Source of the DNA: Candidatus Frackibacter sp. WG13
Lineage (GTDB): Bacteria > Bacillota > Halanaerobiia > Halobacteroidales > Acetohalobiaceae
Length of the DNA: 64,000 nucleotides
NCBI RefSeq assembly: GCF_900114655.1
Contig: NZ_FOTT01000008.1
Coordinates: 39,708-103,707 of the forward strand
Direction: 5' to 3'
How positions within the stretch are numbered: position 1 is the stretch's first letter; each line of letters opens with the position of its first letter. Positions 18,839 through 27,860 of the stretch are shown here, in pieces. A model generated the notes under the pieces. That model was not told the origin of the DNA, did no database searches, and was given only the letters and a program-made list of their open reading frames with translations. The position numbers were made by a program, and so were the translations under genes.

Positions 18839-18967
18839 GTGAGCCAAAAAGATGTTAAATTTACTGATTTAAATGAGCATGAATTACAAAAGTTAAACAA
18901 GATGGAAAGGGCTTTAGGAGACCGTAAAGGTAAGAAAGTAATACTTTTAGCTTATGAAATGGAGTAA
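18839..18967 (+). CDS. Possible 42-aa small protein
   Basis: GTG start, 42 codons, reading MSQKDVKFTDLNEHELQKLN at the start and ending KKVILLAYEME. Charged and probably helical, no cysteines and no membrane segment. Supported by AAAGGA about 10 nt upstream and by its location in an otherwise empty 410-bp gap. I do not recognise a family; homologues in related genomes would be decisive. Confidence 0.5.
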   Translation: MSQKDVKFTDLNEHELQKLNKMERALGDRKGKKVILLAYEME

Positions 18968-18980
18968 TTCATAAAAAAGA

Positions 18981-19010
18981 CTGACAAAGCCATGAATCGC
19001 CTCATATAAT
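18981..19010 (+). promoter_or_regulatory. Sigma-70-type promoter (P1) upstream of the GGDEF gene
   Basis: CTGACA (18981-18986), 18-bp spacer, TATAAT (19005-19010). Five of six -35 and six of six -10 positions match the consensus. Transcription would begin near 19017, before the hexapeptide ORF at 19042. Confidence 0.55.
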
Positions 19011-19041
19011 ATAAAAATTCATACTTTAAAGGGGTGATTCT

Positions 19042-19062
19042 ATGGCTATTAAAATTAGATAA
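19042..19062 (+). other. Six-codon ORF with strong ribosome site (possible leader peptide)
   Basis: ATG GCT ATT AAA ATT AGA TAA, preceded by AAAGGGGTGATTCT, a near-ideal Shine-Dalgarno. It sits between two promoter-like sequences ahead of the cyclase gene. Could be a translated leader or the decayed start of a lost gene. Confidence 0.3.
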
Positions 19063-19068
19063 ATAAGT

Positions 19069-19098
19069 TTGACTTAATGTAAATTGTTATGTTATAAT
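19069..19098 (+). promoter_or_regulatory. Sigma-70-type promoter (P2) upstream of the GGDEF gene
   Basis: TTGACT (19069-19074), 18-bp spacer, TATAAT (19093-19098); 60-70 bp before the cyclase start. Confidence 0.6.
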
Positions 19099-19165
19099 TT
19101 ACCAGGAGATATATAATTAGCAAATAGATTTTTAAATTTAAGTTAAATGATGAAAAGAAGGGATA

Positions 19166-21274
19166 ATGATGAAGTTATTAATAATACCTATTTCTAAATT
19201 AGTAATTCTAGTTGGAGCAATATATTCATTGTTTCAAACTGATCAATACAAAAGAATAATTTTTAATAAAGATAATGCTAAGTTGTCAATTAAAGATAAT
19301 TTATTATTAATTGCTCTATTTAGTTTAATCGGACTACTTGGTTTCTTAATTCAGCCACAGACTCGGAATTTATTTTTAGGTTTTGAAGATATGGGTTTTC
19401 TTTTAGCTGGGTTGCTAGGTGGTCCATTAATTGGGATATTTGTTGGGATAGTAGTTAGTCTTTATAAAATAACATTAATCAATCAAAATGCTATTTTAGT
19501 CATAGTAGATGTTTTGGTATTAAGTGGTGTGGCAGGCTTTTTAAGAATTAATTTTGATTTTGAGGAAGAGTTTGACTATAAAGCAGTAATTATTAAAAGT
19601 TTAGTTCCTGTAAGCCTTTTATATTTATTGTTAAATTTAAATGTTATTTATCGTTTTACCATTTCAACACCTAAAATTGCTACTTTTAAATTATTTTTAA
19701 ATTTAATAGGGGTCTACTTAACTATCTTTAGTATTAACAAATTGAAGCAATATGAACAAGAGAGAAAGTTAAAGGATAAAGCCATGGATAACTTAAATAA
19801 GTCTTTTAAAAAGTTAAATGGTCTTTATGAAATGGTAAATGAGGTTGATACTAGTGCTACTTTACATGCGACATTAAATTCAATAATTAATGTTACTTGT
19901 AAAGCGCTACAAGTAGATGCTGGAGGCATTATGTTACTAGATGATGATAAATCAATGCTTACTTGTGATGCTGTAAAGAATCTTAATAAAAAGCATATTC
20001 CAGGTAAGATAGAAGTTAAAGGGTTATGGGCCTCTATAATCGAAAATCAAAAAGTAATTATAAAAAATGATATTAGTTTTGATAAGGAATCTAATTTTAT
20101 TAATAATAATAATTATACAAATTTATTAGCTGCTCCTTTAGTAGAAGATGATAATATCTATGGCATCTTATTTGTGGCTGAAAACATTAAATTTAACAAT
20201 GAAGATTTAAAAACTTTAAAAGCATTAGCTACTCAGGCTTCATTTGTAATTAAGCAAAATCAGTTATTTAATAAGATGCAACGTAATGTGGCAGAACTAT
20301 CTACTCTACAAAGAGTTAGTAAGACTATTAATTCTACTTTGAATTTAGAACAAGTTTTAGACTTGACAAACGATGTAATTGTAGGAACCATGGGTGTCTC
20401 TTCTTGTGCTGTGCTTTTAATTGATGAAGAAAGCCAAGAATTAGATTTAGCGGCTAGCAGAGGTGTATTAGGTGAAAAATCTGAAATAAAAAATGTAATA
20501 AATAATTCTGATTGTATATTAATTAATGAATTATTTGAGATGCAGAAGCCATTAGTTTATAATACGGTTCCAGAGGAAATAAAAGAAAATTTAGGAATGT
20601 CTCAACTTAAATCTGCTATTACCGTTCCTTTGAAGTCTCGGGGCAATATGATTGGAGCAATTATAGCAATCAATACATTAATGGCTCACAGTTTTAAAGA
20701 AGAAGACAAACGTTTTTTGACTACTTTAGCTAACCAAATATCTATTGCGATTGATAACGCAAGAATATATAATCGAATGGAAGAAATGGCTAGTAGAGAT
20801 GGATTAACAAAGTTATATAATCATAGTTATTTCCAAGAAGCTTTAGCAGAAGAGATTAATAGAGCTGAGAGATATAATTTAGACCTCTCTTTATTACTAT
20901 TAGATATAGATAACTTTAAAAGCTTTAATGATACATATGGACATCCAGTAGGAGATAAGGTCTTAAAGAAGTTAGCTGAGACTTTACAAATAACAACAAG
21001 AGATATAGATATTATAGCTAGGTATGGTGGAGAGGAATTTGCAATTATTCTCCCTGAGACGAAACCGGAAGGGGCTAAGAGAGTTGGTAAGAGAATTAAC
21101 AAGGCTGTTCGAGAAATGATAATTAAAGAAGGGGATTTAGAGTTAAATGTAACGGTGAGTATTGGTGTAGCAACTTATAATAATGAGTTGTCTCAAAAAG
21201 AATTAATTAATAATGCTGACCAAGCTTTATATCAAGCTAAAGATGAAGGAAAAGATAGAACTTGTGTTGCTTAA
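19166..21274 (+). CDS. Membrane diguanylate cyclase: 5TM(LytS-type)-GAF-GAF-GGDEF
   Basis: 702 aa. The N-terminal ~200 residues contain about five or six hydrophobic segments of the 5TM-5TMR_LYT type (LGFEDMGFLLAGLLGGPLIG). Two GAF domains follow (about 225-370 and 385-535), the first with a DAGGIMLLDDD core. The C-terminal GGDEF domain (about 545-700) has DGLTKLYNHSYF, the active-site loop RYGGEEF and an intact inhibitory I-site RDID five residues upstream. It should therefore make c-di-GMP from two GTP, with feedback inhibition, in response to a signal sensed by the membrane or GAF parts. The start may be either of two adjacent ATGs (19166, 19169). Confidence 0.92.
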   Translation: MMKLLIIPISKLVILVGAIYSLFQTDQYKRIIFNKDNAKLSIKDNLLLIALFSLIGLLGFLIQPQTRNLFLGFEDMGFLLAGLLGGPLIGIFVGIVVSLYKITLINQNAILVIVDVLVLSGVAGFLRINFDFEEEFDYKAVIIKSLVPVSLLYLLLNLNVIYRFTISTPKIATFKLFLNLIGVYLTIFSINKLKQYEQERKLKDKAMDNLNKSFKKLNGLYEMVNEVDTSATLHATLNSIINVTCKALQVDAGGIMLLDDDKSMLTCDAVKNLNKKHIPGKIEVKGLWASIIENQKVIIKNDISFDKESNFINNNNYTNLLAAPLVEDDNIYGILFVAENIKFNNEDLKTLKALATQASFVIKQNQLFNKMQRNVAELSTLQRVSKTINSTLNLEQVLDLTNDVIVGTMGVSSCAVLLIDEESQELDLAASRGVLGEKSEIKNVINNSDCILINELFEMQKPLVYNTVPEEIKENLGMSQLKSAITVPLKSRGNMIGAIIAINTLMAHSFKEEDKRFLTTLANQISIAIDNARIYNRMEEMASRDGLTKLYNHSYFQEALAEEINRAERYNLDLSLLLLDIDNFKSFNDTYGHPVGDKVLKKLAETLQITTRDIDIIARYGGEEFAIILPETKPEGAKRVGKRINKAVREMIIKEGDLELNVTVSIGVATYNNELSQKELINNADQALYQAKDEGKDRTCVA

Positions 21275-21300
21275 CGTAATTAAATACTATTTAGACTTAA

Positions 21301-21330
21301 AAAGCACCTAAATTTAGGTGCTTTTTTTAT
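21301..21330 (+). terminator. Rho-independent terminator after the GGDEF gene
   Basis: Perfect palindrome AGCACCTAAATTTAGGTGCT at 21303-21322 followed by seven T residues. Confidence 0.9.
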
Positions 21331-21396
21331 TTGTCATAATTTTTAAGGTGGTTGAATAGGATAGTTATAGATTGTATAACAAAAGGAGGTATATTA

Positions 21397-22077
21397 GTGA
21401 GAATTAAGCATAACATGATTTTATTGGTAATAATTGCTTGTCTTTTGATTGCTATAGTTGGAATTACTAATTGGCCTGCGGACCGTACTCAAGAAGTAAA
21501 CGTTAATAATGAACAAACACCAAATTTTAGTGAAGCTAACAATATTGAAATAATTTGGGATGTATCTGACAGTATGTGGGGTAAAGTAGATAATGAACGA
21601 AAGTATTTAAGAGCTAAGAAGGCATTAGTCGATATTATAAACTCCATCCCTACTAATGTTAATATAGGTCTTAGAACAATTGGGAATCAAAAAGGTAGCA
21701 ATGGTTCAACTAAGTTAGTGGTTAATATAACTAAAAATAATAAACAGAATTTATTAGATAATATAGAAAGTTTAAGGCCAACTGGTAAATCGCCAATTGG
21801 TAAGGCAATGTTAGAAGCAAGTGATGACTTATCTAATTTAGAAGGGAATAAGCATATCTTATTAGTAACTGATGGTAAAGATACCGGGAAAGTGATGCCT
21901 AGTAAGCTTGCTAATCAAATCTATGATAAAGGAATTCGGGTACATGTATTACAGGTAGGTAGTAATGAAAATGTAATCAATTTAAAATTGCAATCTATTG
22001 CCCAATTAGGTGGTGGGAAATATTTTACTTATTCTGAAAAGGACAAGGTAGTTCCTACTATGAATTTGATAGAATAG
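21397..22077 (+). CDS. Membrane-anchored or secreted VWA-domain protein
   Basis: About 226 aa from GTG 21397, which is 8 nt after AAAGGAGG; an upstream in-frame TTG/ATG-type extension to 21352 has no such site. An N-terminal hydrophobic helix (MILLVIIACLLIAIVGI) acts as signal anchor. The von Willebrand A domain follows with a complete MIDAS: DVSDSMWG (DxSxS), the Thr in PTGKSPIG, and VTDGKDT. Binds a divalent metal and a protein ligand outside the inner membrane. Stand-alone; partner unknown. Confidence 0.82.
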   Translation: MRIKHNMILLVIIACLLIAIVGITNWPADRTQEVNVNNEQTPNFSEANNIEIIWDVSDSMWGKVDNERKYLRAKKALVDIINSIPTNVNIGLRTIGNQKGSNGSTKLVVNITKNNKQNLLDNIESLRPTGKSPIGKAMLEASDDLSNLEGNKHILLVTDGKDTGKVMPSKLANQIYDKGIRVHVLQVGSNENVINLKLQSIAQLGGGKYFTYSEKDKVVPTMNLIE

Positions 22078-22529
22078 CATACCGACTTGCAAAAAAATAC
22101 ATCTTTTCCATTGTGAAAAAAAAAACTAATTTTTTTGCAGGGATTTCCTGCAAGTAGAGAGAAATATAGTTATAGCAAAATAATAATATACAACCCATAA
22201 TAAAAAAATAATATACAATTCACTTTTTTGTAGTCTTCAATTCACTAAATAATCTTACATTCTATTCTCTATAAATTTTATCAGACATTATTGACGCCTA
22301 TAGATGATGATTTGATTTTTTAATTATAACTTCTCATAATTCTAATTAATTAAACACTATATATTTTTTTGCCCACAGTAACAAAAATTTCTATATAAAT
22401 ACTTTAAGTTCTACTAATGGCATGAAATAAGTAATATGATAAATGTCAATCCATTAGTCAGAAAATTTTAAAACATTATAATATTTCAAAATAACATTAA
22501 ATATCTATAGAAAGAGGTGCTGAAAAGGG
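22078..22529. other. 452-bp AT-rich non-coding region ahead of the acs operon
   Basis: No gene seen. Near the left end two competing hairpins are possible: GCAAAAAAAT (22089-22098) with ATTTTTTTGC (22129-22138), or GCAGG (22137-22141) with CCTGC (22147-22151), which share bases. Promoter candidates for cooC are TTGCCC-N17-TATATA at about 22370-22398 and a lone TATAAT at 22477-22482. No sigma-54 promoter was found. Confidence 0.5.
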
Positions 22530-23300
22530 ATGAAGATAGCAATTTCAGGAAAAGGAGGAGTAGGAAAGACAACAGTAACAGCAAATCTAAGTAGATTATT
22601 TGCACAGAATGATTATCAAGTATTTGCTGTTGATGCTGATCCAGATGCTAATTTAGCAACTGCTCTAGGAATTCCAGAAGAGGATGCAAAAGAACTTAAA
22701 CCATTAGTAGAGTTAGAAGATATAATAGAAGGCAAAAATTCAGGAGGAGGCTCATTTGTTAGTTTAACCCCTACTGTTGATGATGTATTGGACGACTATT
22801 CTTATAAGTTAGGAAATATCAAATTTGTAAGAATGGGTGCTGCTAAACAAGGAGGGTCAGAGTGTTATTGTAAAGAAAACTCTTTTCTCCGTTCTTTAAT
22901 TGAATCATTATTAATAGATAAGAAAGAAGTAGTAATCCTAGATATGGGAGCTGGAATTGAGCACTTAAGTCGAGGAACAGCTAAGGATGTAGATTGCTTG
23001 ATTGTTATTGTTGAACCAAGCCAAGTAAGTATTGAGACAGCTGATAAAGTAAAGAAGATGGCTGCAGATTTAGGAATTCCTATATTCAAGGTTATAGCTA
23101 ATAAAGTTTATGATGAAGAAGCTAAAGATTTCATTGTGAATTACTTTCATGCTGAAGATATATTAGGATTTATACCATTTAGCCAAGAAGTAATTACTTC
23201 TGCTATGGATAGGAAGCAACAAGATAAGATATCTCAAGCATTAAGACCCAGCATGAAAGATATATATAATAATCTTTTGAGGGAGGCAGGTGATAAGTAA
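22530..23300 (+). CDS. cooC: CooC-type Ni-insertion ATPase for CO dehydrogenase
   Basis: 256 aa. Deviant Walker A SGKGGVGKTT at residues 6-15, VDADPDANLATALG switch region, and the CxC metal-binding pair in ECYCKEN (about 111-115), which in CooC dimers binds Ni2+. Uses ATP hydrolysis to load nickel into the C-cluster of CODH. It lies 343 bp ahead of the CODH gene, so it may be on the same or a separate transcript. Confidence 0.92.
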   Translation: MKIAISGKGGVGKTTVTANLSRLFAQNDYQVFAVDADPDANLATALGIPEEDAKELKPLVELEDIIEGKNSGGGSFVSLTPTVDDVLDDYSYKLGNIKFVRMGAAKQGGSECYCKENSFLRSLIESLLIDKKEVVILDMGAGIEHLSRGTAKDVDCLIVIVEPSQVSIETADKVKKMAADLGIPIFKVIANKVYDEEAKDFIVNYFHAEDILGFIPFSQEVITSAMDRKQQDKISQALRPSMKDIYNNLLREAGDK

Positions 23301-23643
23301 GTTAAATGATATTCTAGTAGGTGCAGGGGGTTTCATTATTATGCTTCCATTGAATTGTAATAGTACCTTTTTATAAAAATTTTATAGGGTATTAACTGTT
23401 GATGAAGGGAAGATAAATCTTTCATAAGGATGATAGCTATGTAACCTGCTAGATGTGCAATTTGTTTATGGGGTGTTTATTTAGAAACTAGAAGGATTTG
23501 AAGATTGCTCTAAAGACTATTGCTCTATAACAAGTATTTAACAGTATGGTTCAAAGAATGCTTTAATAATTGATTTTACTAGAGACATAATTTTCTGAAA
23601 AACATAATTTTCTGAAAATAAGAATAAGGAGGTTGACAGATAT
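23301..23643. other. 343-bp non-coding gap between cooC and CODH gene
   Basis: No ORF with a ribosome site was seen. The sequence is less AT-biased than other gaps around 23310-23480, and the last 60 bp hold a tandem 17-bp repeat next to the CODH ribosome site. A long leader for the CODH mRNA is plausible. Confidence 0.4.
23585..23618 (+). repeat. Two tandem 17-bp direct repeats upstream of the CODH gene
   Basis: ACATAATTTTCTGAAAA occurs twice head-to-tail (23585-23601, 23602-23618), ending 9 nt before the AAGGAGG ribosome site of the CODH gene. Recent duplication or a binding site; not seen elsewhere in the window. Confidence 0.7.
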
Positions 23644-25566
23644 ATGAGTTTTGAATCAAAATCACAAGATCCTGCTAGTCAAGAAATACTTCAACTAGCA
23701 GAAGAAAAAGGAATGGAGACAATTTGGGACCGTTATGAGGCTATGCAACCACAGTGTGGCTTTGGAAGTACTGGACTTTGTTGTACGAACTGCTTACAAG
23801 GACCTTGTAGAATTGATCCATTTGGAGAAGGACCTAGTGAAGGAATTTGTGGAGTGAAAGATTATTCAGTTGTAGCTCGTAACTTAGTAAGAACAATTGT
23901 AGGTGGTACTGCTTCTCACTCTGATCATGCTCGTCACGTAGCAGAACTATTAAGAGAGGTAGCTGCTGGTCATATTGAAGGTTATGAAGTAAAAGATGAA
24001 GAGAAATTAATGAAGGTTGCTAATAAGTTAGGATTAGAAACTGAAGGAAAAGACGTAAATGAGTTAACTAAGGAGGTTGCTGAAGAGGCTGTTGGTAACT
24101 TTATTGGCTTCCATGGTGAGGAAATGAGCTTCTTAAAGCCAATGATACCAGAAGCTCGTTATGAATTATTTAAGAAGTGCGATATTGTTGCAACTGGTAT
24201 TAATGATGTTATTAACCAGGCTCTTCATAGAACAGCAATGGGAATGGATGCTGACCCATTAAACTTAATTTTTGGTGGTTTAAAAGGAGCATTAGCTGAC
24301 TTTGTTGGTTGTACTATCGGAACTGACTTATCAGATATATTCTTCGGTACTCCAGAGTTAGTTGAATCTGAAGCTAACTTAGGAGTGTTAGATGAAGATG
24401 CGGTTAATGTTATAGTTCATGGTCACGAACCAGTTCTAAGTGAGAAAGTTATAGAAGCTGCTAGAGCATTAGAAGATGAAGCTAAAGAAGCAGGAGCTAA
24501 AAATGGAATTAATGTTGTTGGAATCTGCTGTACAGGAAATGAGCTTTTAATGAGACAGGGAGCGCCATTAGTAGCTAACTATGCTTCACAAGAGTTAGCA
24601 ATTATGACTGGAGCGGCAGATGCTATGGTAGTAGATATTCAGTGTATAATGCCAGCATTAAAGAATGTATCTGACTGTTTCCATACTGAGTTGATTACAA
24701 CTATGCCACATGTTAAGATTCCAGGAGCAAGACATATTCAGTTTAGTGATAGTACTGCTGACCAGGATGCAGAAGAGATTATTAGAACTGCAATTGATGC
24801 TTATGGAAGACGTGACCCAGAAAAAGTTAATATTCCAGACCACAAAAGCAAATTAATGGCTGGATTTAGTGTAGAAACATTATTAGATGCTTTCAGTCAA
24901 ATTAATGAAGAAGATCCTTTAAGTGTTATTACTGATGCGATTGCTGCCGGTGATATTAGAGGTATAGCTTTATTTGCTGGTTGTAATAACGTTAAGACAC
25001 CACAAGATAGAAATCACGTGGAAGTAGCTAAAGAGTTAGCTAAAAATGATGTATTATGCTTAGCTACTGGATGTGTAGCTAATGCCTTCGGTAAGAATGG
25101 TTTATTACTTCCAGAAGCAGTTGAGAAGTATGCAGGAGAAGGACTTAAGCGATTCTTTAGTGGAGCTGCAGATGCATTAGGTATGGAGCTACCATTAATC
25201 TTCCATATGGGATCTTGTGTTGACAATTCCAGAGCGGTTGAATTAGCCACAGCTATTGCGAATAAATTAGGTGTAGATATCGGTGACTTACCATTAGTTG
25301 CTAGTGCACCTGAAGCTATGCATGAAAAGGCTGTGTCTATTGGTAGTTGGGCTGTTTCATTAGGTCTGCCTACTCATGTTGGAGTTCATGTACCGATTAC
25401 TGGTAGTTCTTTAGTGACTGAGGTTGTTACTAAGATAGCTAAGGATGTATTCGATGGTTACTTCATTATTGAAGAAGATCCTAAAGCGGCTGCTGAGAAG
25501 TTAATAGCAGAGATTGATGAACGTAATTGGTTATTAGAAATGAAGGCTAAAGCTAAGGAAGCGTAA
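23644..25566 (+). CDS. cooS: Ni-Fe carbon monoxide dehydrogenase catalytic subunit (CooS/AcsA), acs operon copy
   Basis: 640 aa. N-terminal cluster cysteines C38, C46, C47, C50, C55 and C69 match the D- and B-clusters. C-cluster ligands are visible as the His of VHGHEP and the Cys of GICCTGNE, DIQCIMP, ATGCVANAF and MGSCVDNSR; the catalytic Lys lies in APEAMHEKAV. Interconverts CO2 and CO at the NiFe4S C-cluster. Placed directly before acsB (32-nt gap), so it is the alpha2beta2 CODH/ACS partner (AcsA), feeding CO through the tunnel to acetyl-CoA synthase. Confidence 0.96.
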   Translation: MSFESKSQDPASQEILQLAEEKGMETIWDRYEAMQPQCGFGSTGLCCTNCLQGPCRIDPFGEGPSEGICGVKDYSVVARNLVRTIVGGTASHSDHARHVAELLREVAAGHIEGYEVKDEEKLMKVANKLGLETEGKDVNELTKEVAEEAVGNFIGFHGEEMSFLKPMIPEARYELFKKCDIVATGINDVINQALHRTAMGMDADPLNLIFGGLKGALADFVGCTIGTDLSDIFFGTPELVESEANLGVLDEDAVNVIVHGHEPVLSEKVIEAARALEDEAKEAGAKNGINVVGICCTGNELLMRQGAPLVANYASQELAIMTGAADAMVVDIQCIMPALKNVSDCFHTELITTMPHVKIPGARHIQFSDSTADQDAEEIIRTAIDAYGRRDPEKVNIPDHKSKLMAGFSVETLLDAFSQINEEDPLSVITDAIAAGDIRGIALFAGCNNVKTPQDRNHVEVAKELAKNDVLCLATGCVANAFGKNGLLLPEAVEKYAGEGLKRFFSGAADALGMELPLIFHMGSCVDNSRAVELATAIANKLGVDIGDLPLVASAPEAMHEKAVSIGSWAVSLGLPTHVGVHVPITGSSLVTEVVTKIAKDVFDGYFIIEEDPKAAAEKLIAEIDERNWLLEMKAKAKEA

Positions 25567-25598
25567 ACGAGAATATGCAAGTATAAGGAGGAGATAAA

Positions 25599-27725
25599 AT
25601 GTCTATAGATGTATGTAAAGCAGCGATTGAAGGGACTATAGTGGCTACTAGCTTTGCTGAAACTCGTCTTAATCAGGCACTGAAGGAGCATGGTCCAGAT
25701 ACTGAAGTAGCTTATCCTGATACTGGATATGAGCTACCTGTTATTTCAGGATTGGAAGGAACTAAGGTAACAAAACTTGGACAGTTGCCTAAGATTTTAA
25801 ATAAGTTTAAAAAGAACTTAAAGCACGAGTTTGATTTTGAAAATGCAAAAATGGCTGGTGAGCTAACAGCAATATCTGCTGAGATTATTGAGGCATTAAA
25901 GTATATTGGCGATGAAGATCCATATGAAGATGAAGTTTATACTGGATTCGTTGGTGATGGAGTATTACGAGAATTAGGGGTACCATTAGTAGATGGTACA
26001 ATTCCTGGTATTGCATTACTTGTTGGTAAAGCTCGTAGTAGTGAAGAGGCTGCTGAGTTAGTTAAGGACTTACAGGGGAAAGGTATTTTAACAGTTCTTA
26101 ATGATCAGATTATCGAACAGTTAATTGAAGAGGATGTTAAGATCGGTCTTGATTACTTAACTATTCCTTTAGGTCACTTTACTCAGGTAATCCACGTTGT
26201 TAACTTTGCTGTAAGAGCAGCGTTAGCTTTCGGTGGTGAGGAACGTGGTGACTACGAAGCAATCTTAACTTATATTAGAGATCGAATCAAAGCATTCGTT
26301 CTTGTTTTAGGAGAGTTAGATGAGGTTAGAATTGCAGTTGGAATGGCAGCAAATCACTTAGGACTACCGGTTATTACTGACCAGGATATACAAGAGGTTC
26401 CTGATTGGTTCGTAACTGAAAAAGATTACGAAGAAGCAGTCCAGTTGGGTCTTGAGTTACAGGATATCCACATTGAAATTGTAGATATTCCAGTGCCAAT
26501 TACTGTAGGGCCTGCATTTGAAGGTGAGCAGATCAGAAGTAGCGATATGTATGTTGAGTTCGGTGGACAGAGAACTCCAGCCTTTGAGTTAGTTAAAATG
26601 CGGGAGAAAGAAGAAGTAGAAGACGGTAAGGTAGAAGTCATCGGCCCTGATATTGAGGATATTGAAGATGGCGACAAGCTACCACTAGGTATCTTCGTTG
26701 ATGTGTACGGCCGAAATATGGAAGAAGACTTCGAAGGTGTATTTGAAAGAAGAGTACACTACTTCTGTAACTATGGTGAAGGTTTATGGCACGTAGGACA
26801 GCGTGACATTAACTGGGTTCGAATTAGTAAAGATGCGGTGGATAAAGGATTTACAATTGAAGGTATAGGTCATATTTTATACGCTAAGTTCAAGTCTGAA
26901 TATCCATCACTTATTGATAGATTACAGGTTAGAATCATTACTGATGAAGATAAGATTGAGGAAGGATTAGAAGAAGCTCGAGCACGTTATAAGAAACGTG
27001 ATGATCGAATGAGAGAGCTTACTGATGAGTCAGTAGATGTATTCTATGACTGTACTTTATGTCAGTCTTTTGCTCCAAATCACGTATGTATTGTAACTCC
27101 TGACCGAGTTGGATTATGTGGAGCTGTTAGTTGGTTAGATGCTAAAGCAGCATATGAGATCGAACCAACTGGTCCTAACCAGCCTGTCGAATTAGGAGAA
27201 TGTATTGACGATCATAAGGGGCAGTGGACAGGATGTAATGAAAGACAGTATAAAGAGTCAAGTGGTAATATTGAAGAAGTAAATATCTATTCAATCATAG
27301 ATAAGCCAATGACTTCTTGTGGATGCTTTGAGGCTATTATGGCGATGCTTCCAGAAGCAAATGGGTTTATGATTGTAAACCGTGAATTTGCCGGTCAGAC
27401 TCCTGTTGGTATGAAGTTCTCTACTTTAGCTGGAACAGTAGGTGGAGGAAATCAGACGCCAGGATTCATGGGAATCGGTAAGTCTTATGTTGCCAGCCCT
27501 AAGTTTGTTAAGGGTGATGGAGGTATAAGAAGAATCGTTTGGATGCCTAAAGAATTAAAAGAACACTTGAAAGAAGATATTGAAAGACGTGGTGAAGAGC
27601 TAGGTCTTGATAACTTCTATGATATGATTGCTGATGAAACGGTTGGTACTACTGTAGATGAAGTTCTACCATATCTAGAAGAGAAAGGTCATCCTGCTTT
27701 AGAAATGGGCCCACTTATGGGTTAA
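25599..27725 (+). CDS. acsB: Acetyl-CoA synthase, CO-methylating (alpha subunit)
   Basis: 708 aa, close to the family's usual ~730. The A-cluster ligands are present: the Cys set in YDCTLCQSFAPNHVCIV and VGLCGAV for the [4Fe-4S] cubane, and the CGC of TSCGCFEAI that bridges the two nickels. Condenses a methyl group from the corrinoid protein, CO from CODH and CoA into acetyl-CoA. GTAAGGAGGAG ribosome site. The protein is strongly acidic, as expected for a halophile. Confidence 0.97.
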   Translation: MSIDVCKAAIEGTIVATSFAETRLNQALKEHGPDTEVAYPDTGYELPVISGLEGTKVTKLGQLPKILNKFKKNLKHEFDFENAKMAGELTAISAEIIEALKYIGDEDPYEDEVYTGFVGDGVLRELGVPLVDGTIPGIALLVGKARSSEEAAELVKDLQGKGILTVLNDQIIEQLIEEDVKIGLDYLTIPLGHFTQVIHVVNFAVRAALAFGGEERGDYEAILTYIRDRIKAFVLVLGELDEVRIAVGMAANHLGLPVITDQDIQEVPDWFVTEKDYEEAVQLGLELQDIHIEIVDIPVPITVGPAFEGEQIRSSDMYVEFGGQRTPAFELVKMREKEEVEDGKVEVIGPDIEDIEDGDKLPLGIFVDVYGRNMEEDFEGVFERRVHYFCNYGEGLWHVGQRDINWVRISKDAVDKGFTIEGIGHILYAKFKSEYPSLIDRLQVRIITDEDKIEEGLEEARARYKKRDDRMRELTDESVDVFYDCTLCQSFAPNHVCIVTPDRVGLCGAVSWLDAKAAYEIEPTGPNQPVELGECIDDHKGQWTGCNERQYKESSGNIEEVNIYSIIDKPMTSCGCFEAIMAMLPEANGFMIVNREFAGQTPVGMKFSTLAGTVGGGNQTPGFMGIGKSYVASPKFVKGDGGIRRIVWMPKELKEHLKEDIERRGEELGLDNFYDMIADETVGTTVDEVLPYLEEKGHPALEMGPLMG

Positions 27726-27775
27726 TTTAAGGCTGAATTTAATTAATAATTGAATAAGATTGAAGTTTTAATAGT

Positions 27776-27804
27776 AAGGTTGAGCATTTTAGGTGCTCAA
27801 CCTT
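27776..27804 (+). other. Strong intercistronic hairpin between acsB and acsC
   Basis: AAGGTTGAGCA (27776-27786) and TGCTCAACCTT (27794-27804), 11 perfect pairs and a 7-nt loop, with no T-run afterwards. More like an mRNA stability or processing element than a full terminator; it would split the CODH/ACS part of the operon from the corrinoid part. Confidence 0.6.
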
Positions 27805-27860
27805 CACCAAAAAATATATTAAAAAACTAATTTCAACAATATGAAAGGAGAAATCAGATT

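Noticed and set aside
22429..22448. TGGCATGAAATAAGTAA upstream of cooC as a sigma-54 promoter
   Set aside because: No TTGC element at the right distance, and no TGTCAA dyads upstream.
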